Positions 43,049-52,534 of a stretch of 64,000 bases of DNA are shown in pieces. Made by a program: the position numbers and the translations under genes. The notes below the pieces were generated by a model. It saw nothing but the letters and a program-made list of their open reading frames with translations. It was not told the origin of the DNA and made no database searches. Numbering within the stretch: the stretch's first letter is position 1; the number at the start of each line of letters is the position of its first letter. Source of the DNA: Pseudomonadota bacterium (GTDB lineage: Bacteria > Campylobacterota > Campylobacteria > Campylobacterales > Sulfurospirillaceae); the NCBI GenBank assembly GCA_017860615.1, contig JAGDMU010000011.1, positions 1-64,000 of the forward strand, in the 5' to 3' direction.

Positions 43049-43471
43049 ATGGATGCACTGTTTTTAATTGTCCCCCTTGGCGTTATCCTAAGTTTGATCG
43101 CGTTTCTCTTTTTTGAAAAAAGAGCCATTGCATCTAAAAAACTCAAAGAGTCTTTAGGGCTGCCAACCCCTAGTGTTGAGGATTTTTATGAGAAGTTCCA
43201 ACGCTATGAAACGCTCTCAAACGTCATAGGGTTTTTTATCGCAGCGTATGTGATTACACTTTTTCTTGCAAGTTTAAAACATGATCCAAACTATGGATTA
43301 ATCCATGCACTTTCCTATATCTTCGCGACAACGTTTATTGGGACATTGATTATTTTTGGAATGAAGCTTAAAAAAAGCATTTTGGTGCAAGTTTTTGCAA
43401 CGTTTTTGTATGGAGCACCCCATATCATAGCGGCTTCGCTTGCTTTTTTGACACGCTATTTAATAGGCTAA
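43049..43471 (+). CDS. Small three- to four-helix membrane protein, unknown
   Basis: 140 residues with hydrophobic segments at about 3-22, 55-73, 82-103 and 113-137, and a charged loop (EKRAIASKKLKESLGLPT) between the first two. No family recognised. AAAGGAG lies seven bases before the ATG. Stands alone between the AraC gene and bioD. Confidence 0.65.
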   Translation: MDALFLIVPLGVILSLIAFLFFEKRAIASKKLKESLGLPTPSVEDFYEKFQRYETLSNVIGFFIAAYVITLFLASLKHDPNYGLIHALSYIFATTFIGTLIIFGMKLKKSILVQVFATFLYGAPHIIAASLAFLTRYLIG

Positions 43472-43519
43472 AGGACTTCATGGGCGCTTTTAAAGCGTCC
43501 GTCTCTAAGCCTTTTTTGC

Positions 43520-43525
43520 TATAAT
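43520..43525 (+). promoter_or_regulatory. -10 box of bioD
   Basis: TATAAT 20 bases before the bioD ATG, just after a short inverted repeat (GGGCGCTTTTAAAGCGTCC, 43480-43500) that may end transcription of the gene before. Confidence 0.55.
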
Positions 43526-43544
43526 AACGCAAAAAAGAGTTTCC

Positions 43545-44219
43545 ATGAAATACCCTCCGATTTTTATCACCGCGACCAATACTGATGTTGGCAAAACCTA
43601 CACCACGCTTAAATTGCTTGAAGCACTCTCTGCAAAGGGCTTGAAAGTAGGTGTGATGAAGCCGATAGAGACAGGTGTTGTTAAAGAGCCTCTGGATGCA
43701 ACACTGCTTTTTGAAACAGCCAAACGGTTAAATCCCGCACTTGAAGTTTTGAAGATGAGAGATATTACGCCGTATCAGTTTGAACTTCCCGCAGCTCCCT
43801 TTGTCGCGAAAGGGCGCAAAAAGATTAGCCTTGAGTTATTAGAGAGTGCCTATGCAAAGATTGAAGCGCTGTGTGATATTGTGCTCATTGAAGGGGCAGG
43901 TGGGCTTTTAGTGCCTATTGAAGAAGATCTGTATATGTATGATTTTATTCGTCTTTTTAACGCTAAGACACTGCTTGTGGGACACGATCAATTGGGCTGT
44001 ATCAATGACATTTTACTCAATCTTCATCTGCTTGATACTCTTGGTGTGGATGATTATGAGTGGTGCATTAATTTTAGAGAAGATCGTGACTCTTTTGATG
44101 AGATCACCCTGCCATTTTTTAAAAAGCTCTTTGGCAGAGTGCTCTCATTGCAAGAGAATATGAACGAAATTATTGAGAGTTTAGTAGTTTACCGTGACAT
44201 TAACGTGGATAAACTCTAA
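43545..44219 (+). CDS. bioD: Dethiobiotin synthetase
   Basis: Closes the ureido ring in biotin synthesis. 224 residues with TATNTDVGKTYTT (P-loop, ~8-20), MKPIETG near 40 and the EGAGGLLVPI switch near 117. Separate from the bioF-like gene 21 kb away. The end overlaps the convergent glycine-zipper gene by 39 bases. Confidence 0.93.
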   Translation: MKYPPIFITATNTDVGKTYTTLKLLEALSAKGLKVGVMKPIETGVVKEPLDATLLFETAKRLNPALEVLKMRDITPYQFELPAAPFVAKGRKKISLELLESAYAKIEALCDIVLIEGAGGLLVPIEEDLYMYDFIRLFNAKTLLVGHDQLGCINDILLNLHLLDTLGVDDYEWCINFREDRDSFDEITLPFFKKLFGRVLSLQENMNEIIESLVVYRDINVDKL

Positions 44220-44705
44220 AGGCTGATCTGAGTATTTAACAATGCTCTGTCCCTTATAGGTTGCTGTGTTGCGATAACCCATAAATTTCTCCGCACTTTT
44301 CTCCTCATAACGTGTCGTACAACGTCTCTCTGTACGATACGATGGAGGAGGTGGGACATCATGTGCATTTTGCTCGGCTAAATTTTTACCAACCAATGTT
44401 CCCACAATTGCTCCACCAACGGTTGCCGCGGTTTTTCCACTGCCGCCACCAATTTGATGTCCTAAAACACCACCTGCAACGCCTCCAAGTACACCTCCTA
44501 CGACACCACTGCCATCGTTATGGGGTGCTGGAGCATAATGCACTTCGATTTGTTCATCCCAACACTCTTGAAAAGGTGTGCGTGTCGTAACCATACGATA
44601 CTCAGGCTTACTGGTAATAACGCGTACCTCTTCTGTAAAACTAATGGTCTCCGCATAAAGGAGAGAACCCAAAAGTAGAAGCGGTGCATAAAATATTTTT
44701 TTCAT
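44181..44705 (-). CDS. Glycine-zipper outer-envelope protein
   Basis: 174 residues: signal peptide (MKKIFYAPLLLLGSLLYA), a region with ECW and HYAPAPHND, then a glycine zipper at about 75-125 (GGVLGGVAGGVLGHQIGGG and GGAIVGTLVG), as in the 2TM glycine-zipper family (SlyB/OmpA-like lipoproteins). No lipobox is seen. Likely envelope-associated; exact role unknown. Overlaps bioD tail-to-tail by 39 bases. Confidence 0.75.
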   Translation of the reverse strand: MKKIFYAPLLLLGSLLYAETISFTEEVRVITSKPEYRMVTTRTPFQECWDEQIEVHYAPAPHNDGSGVVGGVLGGVAGGVLGHQIGGGSGKTAATVGGAIVGTLVGKNLAEQNAHDVPPPPSYRTERRCTTRYEEKSAEKFMGYRNTATYKGQSIVKYSDQPLEFIHVNVTVNY

Positions 44706-44811
44706 GTTTCCTCCTTTTTTTGGAATTGTATCACAGGGATTTGAATGAAGTGTTAACGAAACTTACAGTCAAAATTTGTTATTATTTTTGCAAAATATCA
44801 AGGAGCGGTGC

Positions 44812-45684
44812 GTGAACCATTTGATTAATACACGAGATTTTTCGTTAGAAGAGATTGAGCAGTTGTTTGAGAGAGCAACAGAGTTTTTAGATGAAAAACC
44901 ACGAGAAATTTTGAAAAACAAAACGGTCATCACCATCTTTTTTGAAAACTCTACACGAACACGCAGTAGTTTTGAAATTGCAGCCAAACGCCTTGGCGCA
45001 ATGGTTGTGAGCCTTGATGTCTCCCGCAGTTCTTCGAGTAAAGGTGAAACGCTTTTTGACACCGCAGCGAACCTTGATGCCATGGGCCCCGATGCGATTG
45101 TCGTGCGCCATAAAAGCTCAGGCGTTCCTCATATCTTAGCCAATTATGTTAATTGTCCGATTGTTAATGGCGGAGACGGAAGCCACGCACACCCAACGCA
45201 AGCTCTTCTGGATCTTTTTACGATGAGACGCCATTTTGGCGATGTCCGAGGTAAAAAAGTCGCCATTGTAGGGGATATTAAAAATTCACGCGTGGCGAAC
45301 AGCAATATCGAACTTTTAGCCCGTGTCGGGGTTGAAGTTATTCTTGTGGGACCTCCGCATTTCCTTCCTCAAACAGATCTTCGTGTACACCACCGTATAG
45401 AAGAAGTGATTGATGAAGTCGATGTCATCATGAGTTTACGTGCCCAAACTGAGCGCCATGCAAACCAGATTTATGCGTCACTGAAAGATTATGGTACCGA
45501 TTTTTGCATTACCTCAAAACTGATGGGAGATCGTGATATTATCATCCTTCATCCAGGTCCTGTACACCGTAATGTGGATGTGGATGACTTTATGATGAAA
45601 GATCCACGCTCCAAAATTTTAGAGCAAGTTAAAAATGGTGTTGCTGTTAGAATGGCGGTTTTGGAGAAGCTGATTGAACATTGA
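44812..45684 (+). CDS. pyrB: Aspartate carbamoyltransferase, catalytic chain
   Basis: Second step of pyrimidine synthesis. 290 residues with [19 protein letters not shown] near 45, [15 protein letters not shown] near 118 and HPGPVHRN near 252. The frame extends to 44776, but GTG 44812 has AAGGAGC eight bases before it and fits family length. No regulatory pyrI is adjacent. Overlaps pabB by 11 bases. Confidence 0.95.
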   Translation: MNHLINTRDFSLEEIEQLFERATEFLDEKPREILKNKTVITIFFENSTRTRSSFEIAAKRLGAMVVSLDVSRSSSSKGETLFDTAANLDAMGPDAIVVRHKSSGVPHILANYVNCPIVNGGDGSHAHPTQALLDLFTMRRHFGDVRGKKVAIVGDIKNSRVANSNIELLARVGVEVILVGPPHFLPQTDLRVHHRIEEVIDEVDVIMSLRAQTERHANQIYASLKDYGTDFCITSKLMGDRDIIILHPGPVHRNVDVDDFMMKDPRSKILEQVKNGVAVRMAVLEKLIEH

Positions 45685-46636
45685 GTTTGCTTCCAAACTC
45701 AATGCTTTAGGAACAATCCGAGAGCCTTTTTTCTTTGTGATTGACTACGCTGCTAAAAACTTCTATATTGAGGCATTACAAAATTTAGATCGTAATGTTT
45801 TATACCAAGTAGAAACACACACCAACACCATAAAACCTAGTGCATCTAAAGAATTTTCATGGCAAAAAACTTATCCTCACAAAGAACGGTATCTTGCCCA
45901 AGTTGAAGCTGTGATTGAAGAGATTAAATCGGGTAATACGTATATGCTCAATCTCACATCTCCTACTACACTAGAGCTAAATTGCACGTTGGAAAATCTT
46001 TTTTACAGCGCAAATGCACCCTTTAAACTCTGTTTCAAAGAAAAATTCGTCTGCTTTTCTCCTGAGCGTTTTATTAAAATTACAGACAATCAGATCAGTA
46101 CCTATCCGATGAAAGGGACGATTGATGCAAGTATTCCCCATGCTGAACATATCATTTTAAACGACGAGAAAGAAAAAGCTGAGCATGTCATGGTGGTCGA
46201 TCTTTTACGTAATGACCTCTCCATCGTTTCAAAGCAAGTGCGTGTGGAGCAGTTTCGTTATGTTGAGAAGATTCAAGCTGGTGAAAAGGAACTTTTACAA
46301 GTCAGTTCTAAAATAACAGGAAATCTGGAAAAAAATTGGCATGAAAATGTGGGTAATATCATCGCTAAACTTCTGCCAGCAGGCTCTATCAGTGGAACAC
46401 CAAAGCGAAGTAGTATGGAAATTATAGAACGCGTTGAAGGGTATGATAGAGGCTATTTTACGGGCATCTTTGGCGTTTATGATGGACAATGTTTAGACAG
46501 CGCTGTGATGATTCGTTTTTTAGAAAAAACAGAGGACGGTTATCTGTTTAAAAGTGGTGGAGGCATCACACTTTTGAGCGATGCCCAAAAGGAGTACGAT
46601 GAGTTGTGTGATAAAGTCTATATCCCCGTGTTTTGA
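45674..46636 (+). CDS. pabB: Aminodeoxychorismate synthase component I, short form
   Basis: Chorismate-binding enzyme of folate synthesis, 320 residues, lacking much of the N-terminal half of E. coli PabB (453). The catalytic half is complete: [17 protein letters not shown] near 95, [13 protein letters not shown] near 172, [12 protein letters not shown] near 237, and the terminal [17 protein letters not shown]. Start TTG 45674 overlaps pyrB. Short PabB followed by a PabC-like gene is usual in Campylobacterota. Confidence 0.9.
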   Translation: MNIEFASKLNALGTIREPFFFVIDYAAKNFYIEALQNLDRNVLYQVETHTNTIKPSASKEFSWQKTYPHKERYLAQVEAVIEEIKSGNTYMLNLTSPTTLELNCTLENLFYSANAPFKLCFKEKFVCFSPERFIKITDNQISTYPMKGTIDASIPHAEHIILNDEKEKAEHVMVVDLLRNDLSIVSKQVRVEQFRYVEKIQAGEKELLQVSSKITGNLEKNWHENVGNIIAKLLPAGSISGTPKRSSMEIIERVEGYDRGYFTGIFGVYDGQCLDSAVMIRFLEKTEDGYLFKSGGGITLLSDAQKEYDELCDKVYIPVF

Positions 46637-47195
46637 GACCCTCAAAGCGGTGAATGGCGAAATTTCGCATCTTCTGTTTCATCAAGCACGGTTTGATAAA
46701 ACACGCAAAGAGCTTTATGGCGCAACGCATAAAATTGTGCTTGCTGAGCACCTAGATCCACCCAAAGATGCTTTATACCGTGTGCGTGTGGAGTATGCCA
46801 AAGAGATTCAAAAAATAGAGTATATCCCCTATATACCTCGCACTATTCAGACTTTTGCACTGGTAGAAGCAGACATTGACTATAGGTACAAATATTGCGA
46901 TAGGGAAGTTTTAAACAGTCATCGTGTACCTCATGTGGATGACGTGCTTTTTACGTGTAACAAAGAGCTTAAAGATACGAGCATTGCCAATATTGCGCTT
47001 TGGATTGATGGAGAATGGAAAACACCGTTTCATCCCCTTTTAGAAGGAACGACGCGGGCTCGCCTGCTTGCCAGTGGGCTTTTGAAGTGTGATGTATTAG
47101 AAACTAAAAGCCTTCAAAAAGCCGAGAAATTTGCTATAATGAATGCACTTATAGGATTTAAAATCATTGATAATGTATTATGGATAAAGGAATAA
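46599..47195 (+). CDS. pabC: Aminodeoxychorismate lyase-like class IV aminotransferase
   Basis: 198 residues, short for fold-type IV PLP enzymes. [25 protein letters not shown] at the start and EGTTRARLL near the C-terminus mark the family; a PLP lysine may be in RYKYCDR. ATG 46599 is chosen because AAAAGGAG lies five bases upstream; it overlaps pabB by 38 bases. With PabB it would convert chorismate to 4-aminobenzoate. Confidence 0.82.
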   Translation: MSCVIKSISPCFETLKAVNGEISHLLFHQARFDKTRKELYGATHKIVLAEHLDPPKDALYRVRVEYAKEIQKIEYIPYIPRTIQTFALVEADIDYRYKYCDREVLNSHRVPHVDDVLFTCNKELKDTSIANIALWIDGEWKTPFHPLLEGTTRARLLASGLLKCDVLETKSLQKAEKFAIMNALIGFKIIDNVLWIKE

Positions 47196-47198
47196 ACT

Positions 47199-48920
47199 TT
47201 GAATTGGGATCTTTCATCACTCTACGAAAACGAAACGTTGTTAGAAGCGGATTTAAATGATGCGGCAACGCGCGCAAAAAGTCTTGAATCTGTCTGTAAA
47301 GGTAAACTTAAAGAGTTACATGTAAACGAATTTTTAGAATCGATCAGGGAATATGAAGCGATCAATGAGAAGCTTGGTCGCATTATGACCTATGCATTTT
47401 TGAAATTTGCCACCAATAGCGACAATGGTGGTTTTTATGCTAAATACCAACAAGCACATTCTAACATTGCTGAAAACCTTCTCTTCTTTGAACTTGAATT
47501 TAACAAACTTTCCAAACCTAAACAAGAAGAGTTGATTGCCTCTGCACCAATGTATAAGTACTACTTAGAATCCTTGATGGAAGAAAAACCGTATCAGTTG
47601 AGCCAAAAAGAGGAGCGTATTCTTCTTAAAAAAGAGATGACATCAGCGTCTGCTTTTAGTAGGCTTTTTGATGAGCATTTCAGTCGTTTAAAGTTTGCCT
47701 ATGAGGGTGAAAAACTCTCTGAAGAGGAGATTTTGAGCAAACTCCAAGACTCTAATCGTGACGTAAGACAAAAAGCAGCAAATGCCTTTACAAAGGGCTT
47801 AAAGCCGCATCAACCGCTTCTTGCATACATCTTCAATATGATTAAAACCGACCTTGCAAATGAGTGCGAACTTCGAGGCTACAAAAACGCAGAACAACCA
47901 CGCCATATGGACAATAAAATTACGCAAAAAAGTGTAGATGCTCTCATTAAAAGTGCAGAGAGTAGCTTTCATTTGGTGCAAGACTATTATGTTCAAAAAG
48001 CAAAACTTTTAGGGCTTCCTGAACTGTATGAATACGATCGCTATGCCCCATTAGAGGCTTCAAGTGCTAAGTTTGATTTTCAAACATCTAAACAAATTGT
48101 TTTAGATGCTTTTAAAAAATTTAATCCTAAATTTTACGAAATTGCTTCGTTGGCATTTGAAAAAGGGTGGATTGATGTTTTTCCAAAAGATAAAAAAAGA
48201 GGTGGCGCATTTTCACACCCTGCAACACCGAGTACGCATCCTTATGTACTCTTAAATCACACCGATACCAGACGCGATCTTTTTACGTTAGCCCATGAAC
48301 TAGGACATGCAATTCATCAATACCTTTCTCGTGATGTAGGGTATCTTGGAAGTGATACCCCTCTGACGACTTCAGAAACGGCTTCCGTTTTTGCTGAGAT
48401 GTTGGTGTTTGATGCGATTAAAGATGGGCTGAGCGCAACTGAGAAACGTTCACTTTATGCCAGTAAAATTGAAGATATTTTCTCTACGCTTTATCGCCAA
48501 ATTAATTTTACAACGTTCGAACGTAAAGTACATGCACATGAGGGCGAATTGGATCTTCCAACGTTCAATCAATACTGGATGCAAGAGAGCCAAAAGATGT
48601 TTGGTAAAAGCATCACATTGACAAAAAATTATACGATCTGGTGGAGTTACATTCCTCATTTTATTCACTCACCGTTTTACTGTTATGCTTACAGTTATGG
48701 ACAGTTACTTGTTTTAGCGCTTTATGGATTGTATAAAAAAAGTGATAAAGCAACGTTTGTACAAAACTATACAAACTTTTTGAGTGCAGGGGGTAGCCAG
48801 AGCCCTAAAGAGCTTATTAAGAAATTTGGTTTTGATATTGAAGATGAACAATTTTGGCAACTAGGTATTAGCGAAATAGAATCCCTCTTAAAAGAGTTTA
48901 AAGGAATGTGTGATGCTTGA
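47199..48920 (+). CDS. pepF: M3-family oligoendopeptidase F
   Basis: Zinc metallopeptidase cleaving oligopeptides in the cytoplasm. 573 residues with the HExxH motif in LAHELGHAIHQYLS (~366) and third ligand Glu in SETASVFAEMLV about 28 residues on. Starts TTG 47199, three bases after pabC. Overlaps the following small gene by eight bases. Confidence 0.93.
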   Translation: MNWDLSSLYENETLLEADLNDAATRAKSLESVCKGKLKELHVNEFLESIREYEAINEKLGRIMTYAFLKFATNSDNGGFYAKYQQAHSNIAENLLFFELEFNKLSKPKQEELIASAPMYKYYLESLMEEKPYQLSQKEERILLKKEMTSASAFSRLFDEHFSRLKFAYEGEKLSEEEILSKLQDSNRDVRQKAANAFTKGLKPHQPLLAYIFNMIKTDLANECELRGYKNAEQPRHMDNKITQKSVDALIKSAESSFHLVQDYYVQKAKLLGLPELYEYDRYAPLEASSAKFDFQTSKQIVLDAFKKFNPKFYEIASLAFEKGWIDVFPKDKKRGGAFSHPATPSTHPYVLLNHTDTRRDLFTLAHELGHAIHQYLSRDVGYLGSDTPLTTSETASVFAEMLVFDAIKDGLSATEKRSLYASKIEDIFSTLYRQINFTTFERKVHAHEGELDLPTFNQYWMQESQKMFGKSITLTKNYTIWWSYIPHFIHSPFYCYAYSYGQLLVLALYGLYKKSDKATFVQNYTNFLSAGGSQSPKELIKKFGFDIEDEQFWQLGISEIESLLKEFKGMCDA

Positions 48921-49365
48921 AGGCTTACTGGGGAGTGAAGAATTTCATGGTTTGATGAAAAAACACGCTAAAGAAGTTTTGGAGTTGCTCTTAAAACGTG
49001 GGGTTAATTTTTCGATTCTAACAAACATTGCTGATGTGACGTTTGACCCTCCGTTGCCTGCGCAGATTAGCCAAAATTTTAAACCGATTACGATGTTTTT
49101 TCTAGCTGGGTACACTTTTGAGAGTACTCAAATTTACAATGGTAAAATTAGTTTTGAAGCAGGATTTGGAAGTGACAATTTTGGCTCTTTGGTGAGCCTC
49201 CCTATTGAAGCAGTTTTACAGATTATCATTGAAGAGATACCTGTATTTATCAATCTGAGTACGCCACCAAAAGCTGTTATGAAGGTGCCTAGAGAGAATG
49301 GACTTAAACGCTCGATGGAAGCGTTAATGTCCAATCCCGACAATCATAAATTGATTAAAAAGTAA
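48913..49365 (+). CDS. Unknown protein, possibly SspB-like
   Basis: 150 residues. A helix at residues ~12-28 (KKHAKEVLELLLKRG) is followed by beta-rich sequence: FDPPLPAQI, then ITMFFLAGYTFES, then ISFEAGFGSDNFGSLVSLPIEAVLQI. The order (helix, then 'F..GF....VSLP..AVL') resembles the ClpXP adaptor SspB (FNARFGG..VSVPLAAVLAI), a comparison from memory. It lacks SspB's acidic tail and ClpX-binding end. Overlaps pepF by eight bases. Confidence 0.55.
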   Translation: MLEGLLGSEEFHGLMKKHAKEVLELLLKRGVNFSILTNIADVTFDPPLPAQISQNFKPITMFFLAGYTFESTQIYNGKISFEAGFGSDNFGSLVSLPIEAVLQIIIEEIPVFINLSTPPKAVMKVPRENGLKRSMEALMSNPDNHKLIKK

Positions 49366-49368
49366 TGT

Positions 49369-50274
49369 TTAGGCTTTAATGTCTTGTTTACTCATGATAT
49401 AGTTGATCACATTATCAATGAGTGCATCGTGTTTGCGATCTTTGATATAGCAAAGGTAGAGCATTCGTGTCAGTTTTAAGCCCTTCATTTTCGTTGTATA
49501 TAAGATTCCTTTTTCAACTTCTTCCGCAATAATATGCTTGGAGAGAATTGAAACCGTAGGCGTATCTTCAATATTGGCTTTCATGAGAGTATGTTTAACA
49601 GCAGTAGAGCTGGTCACAATACTTTTAACTTTAAAACTCTTACAATCCACATCCATTTTTTCAAATGTTTCATGAATGATCTTTCTGGTGTTAGACTCTT
49701 CTTCACGACAGATCCAATTGTAGGAGAGTAAATCCTCTTTTTTAACCAGTTTTGGAAGCGGTGAGCGAGAGGTGATGACGAGTTCATCTTCTAGCCATTC
49801 ACGATAAATAATGCCCTCTTGAAAAATTGGGGCTTCAATCAGGGCTAAATCCACCTTTTTATCGAGCAGTTTTTCGGTAATATCCACAGCATCTTCCACT
49901 TTGAGCATCACATTATTTTTAATCGCTTCTTGAATGTCATTGAGAAAATCTGGCAAGATGTAGTTTCCAATAACAGGCGATGCGCCAAGAACAAAAATAA
50001 CCTCTTTATTGACCAAACGTAACATTTCACGCTCAGCTGCTAAAAGGTGCTTTTCAAGCTTTAGTGCTACTTTATAAAGCTCTTCACCTGCGGTGGTAAG
50101 CTTAATACCATTTTTTTTACGATCAACAATTTGAATGTCTAAGTACTCTTCTAAAAGTTTGATTTGTTGTGTGACAGCAGGCTGGCTGATTCCCAGTTTT
50201 TTGGAGGCTTTAGAGAAGCTTTTTTCGCGCACAACGGTTAAAAAGGTTTCTACTTTGGAGAAATCTTTAAGCAT
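49369..50274 (-). CDS. LysR-family transcriptional regulator
   Basis: 301 residues. N-terminal winged helix-turn-helix (FLTVVREKSFSKASKKLG, then SQPAVTQQIKLLEEYL, residues ~9-45) and a periplasmic-binding-like effector domain (~90-295). The target is not evident; the divergent neighbour is the helicase gene, with about 215 bases to its likely start, where a binding site could lie. Convergent with the gene at 48913. Confidence 0.9.
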   Translation of the reverse strand: MLKDFSKVETFLTVVREKSFSKASKKLGISQPAVTQQIKLLEEYLDIQIVDRKKNGIKLTTAGEELYKVALKLEKHLLAAEREMLRLVNKEVIFVLGASPVIGNYILPDFLNDIQEAIKNNVMLKVEDAVDITEKLLDKKVDLALIEAPIFQEGIIYREWLEDELVITSRSPLPKLVKKEDLLSYNWICREEESNTRKIIHETFEKMDVDCKSFKVKSIVTSSTAVKHTLMKANIEDTPTVSILSKHIIAEEVEKGILYTTKMKGLKLTRMLYLCYIKDRKHDALIDNVINYIMSKQDIKA

Positions 50275-50446
50275 GAAATAATCCTTACTAATTATATGAA
50301 TTTCTTTTATAACTAGGGATGATTATAACGAAAAATAATAGCAAAAACAATGCGTTATATCATGATCTTTTTTTTCAAAATAGATCTCTGTATGCGTGTT
50401 GTAAAGAGGAAAAAAAAGGATGGAGTTTTGCTTAAACTTTTTTCGC

Positions 50447-50452
50447 TATAAT
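50447..50452 (+). promoter_or_regulatory. -10 box of the helicase operon
   Basis: TATAAT preceded by CGC; it lies inside a frame that opens at ATG 50420, so it argues that translation starts downstream at 50489. Confidence 0.6.
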
Positions 50453-50488
50453 AAATACAATTTATATCATAAAAAAGTAGATGAACGT

Positions 50489-52534
50489 ATGCAAGATTTA
50501 ACGATGTTAAATGAATCACAACAAGATGCGGTAAAATGTGTAGATGGTCCTGTGCTTATATTAGCAGGTGCAGGGAGTGGAAAGACAAAAACGATCACGT
50601 CTCGTTTAGCGTATCTTCTCTCGTTAGGGATTCCACCAGCCAATACCTTGACGCTCACCTTTACCAACAAAGCCGCTAGCGAGATGCGCGAGCGTGCTAT
50701 GGCGATGATCGAAGAGCACAGTTATCCACCTCTTTTGTGTACATTCCATAAATTTGGTCTGCTTTTTTTAAAGTTTCATATTGAAAAACTGGGTCGCAAA
50801 AACAGTTTTGTCGTCATCGATACGGATGACAAAAAGCGTATTTTAAAAAGTTTCAATACCAGCACTGAACTTCCCACGGGCATGATTGCCAGTGAAATTT
50901 CACGCTATAAAACATCCTTGATTGACCCTAAAGTGGCATGGGAAAAAGCAGAGCAAAAAAGCTACCAAGTCATTGCGAAACTCTATGAACAGTACGAAGA
51001 TTATTTAGCGTCCAATAACCTCGTCGATTTTGATGATCTTTTAGTGCTTCCATATAAAATCTTAGAGGGTGATGACGCGCTTTGCGAAGAGGTGAGCCGT
51101 CGTTATCAGTACATCATGGTCGATGAGTACCAAGATACGAATGAACTTCAATACAAATTGCTTCGCAAATTGTGTCATACCCATAGCAACCTTTGTGTTG
51201 TAGGCGATGATGACCAGAGTATTTATGGTTGGCGTGGGGCAAACATTAAAAACATTTTGGAATTTCACGAGTCGTTTGAGAATGTTAAAATCGTGAAGTT
51301 AGAAAAAAACTACCGCTCAACCACGCAGATTTTGAAAGCAGCGAACGATCTTATCGAACACAATCGTGGGCGTATTGGTAAAGTGCTTGAGAGTACGAAA
51401 GGGGAAGGCAAAGCGATTGAAGTGATGGATTCACACGATGAAAACCAAGAAGCTCACTCTATTGCAAAGCGTATTCGCAAGCTGATTGAAAGTGGTGTAA
51501 ACCCTCATGAAATTGCTGTTTTATACCGTATTAACGCCCTTAGCCGTTCACTCGAAGAAGGTCTTAATAAGGAGAAAGTTCCTTACAATATGGTGGGTGG
51601 TGTCAAGTTCTACGAGCGTGCTGAGGTTAAAGATGTCATCAGTTACCTTCGTGTGATTGCCAATCCTCATGATGATTTTTCCATCAAACGCATTATCAAT
51701 CGCCCTAAACGAGGGCTTGGTAAAGTGACCATTGATCGAATTTTTAAATCAGCGTACGACAATCATCAGTCGATTTATGAGTACATTACATGTAATGAAG
51801 CTGCTATTGAAAAAGAGGCTACCAAAAAAGCTTCGCTGGCTCTTAAAGAGTTTGTTCAAAACATTGCTCATATGCAGAGCATCCAGCAAAACTCTACGTA
51901 CGATATGATTGATGCGATTGAAGAGTCTTTTGCGATTAAAGAGTACTACAATAATCAACCCGATTCCCTAGATCGTCTTTCAAACATCGATGAATTTTAC
52001 GGACTTTTCCGTGATTACGTGAAGCAAAATCCGCAAATGGGTGTGGATGACTTCTTAAATGAGCTTGCACTCCAAAGTGACCAAGATCAGATTGATAGTG
52101 AAAATATCTCCATTATGAGTATTCACGCCAGTAAAGGTTTGGAGTTTGAATATCTGTTTGTGATTGGTTTGGAAGAGGGCTTCTTTCCTCTCATTGGAGA
52201 CGGCAGTGACATTGAAGAAGAGCGTCGTTTGGGGTATGTTGCCATTACTCGCGCCAAAAAAGAGTTAACGCTTAGTTTCTCCGGGAGTCGTTTTTACAAA
52301 GGGCGAAGAACGGAACTGACCAAAAGTAGGTTTCTCAAAGAAGCAGGTGTCTGCGAGGGAAGCTTGATCTTGGAAAAAACGACTTCGTTTAAAAAGGGCG
52401 ATCTTGTTAAACATAAAATCTTTGGCATTGGTCGTGTGACCGAAGTGAGTAAAGTAGGACGTGAGTTTAAATTGCAGATCAACTTTAGTGGTACCAGAAG
52501 GGATATCTTAGCGTCGTTTGTGGAGAAGATCTAG
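50489..52534 (+). CDS. UvrD/Rep-family ATP-dependent DNA helicase
   Basis: 681 residues, superfamily 1A 3'-5' helicase. Motifs: LNESQQDAV (Q motif), ILAGAGSGKT (I), LTFTNKAASEMRERA (Ia), VDEYQDTNELQ (II), GDDDQSIYGWRG (III), LEKNYRST (IV), IMSIHASKGLEFEYLFV (V), and EEERRLGYVAITRAK (VI). UvrD, Rep and PcrA cannot be told apart. The C-terminus carries a PcrA-like tail (KKGDLVKHKIFGIGRV), which binds RNA polymerase in PcrA/UvrD. Heads the run to truB-csrA-ispE-smpB. Confidence 0.93.
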   Translation: MQDLTMLNESQQDAVKCVDGPVLILAGAGSGKTKTITSRLAYLLSLGIPPANTLTLTFTNKAASEMRERAMAMIEEHSYPPLLCTFHKFGLLFLKFHIEKLGRKNSFVVIDTDDKKRILKSFNTSTELPTGMIASEISRYKTSLIDPKVAWEKAEQKSYQVIAKLYEQYEDYLASNNLVDFDDLLVLPYKILEGDDALCEEVSRRYQYIMVDEYQDTNELQYKLLRKLCHTHSNLCVVGDDDQSIYGWRGANIKNILEFHESFENVKIVKLEKNYRSTTQILKAANDLIEHNRGRIGKVLESTKGEGKAIEVMDSHDENQEAHSIAKRIRKLIESGVNPHEIAVLYRINALSRSLEEGLNKEKVPYNMVGGVKFYERAEVKDVISYLRVIANPHDDFSIKRIINRPKRGLGKVTIDRIFKSAYDNHQSIYEYITCNEAAIEKEATKKASLALKEFVQNIAHMQSIQQNSTYDMIDAIEESFAIKEYYNNQPDSLDRLSNIDEFYGLFRDYVKQNPQMGVDDFLNELALQSDQDQIDSENISIMSIHASKGLEFEYLFVIGLEEGFFPLIGDGSDIEEERRLGYVAITRAKKELTLSFSGSRFYKGRRTELTKSRFLKEAGVCEGSLILEKTTSFKKGDLVKHKIFGIGRVTEVSKVGREFKLQINFSGTRRDILASFVEKI

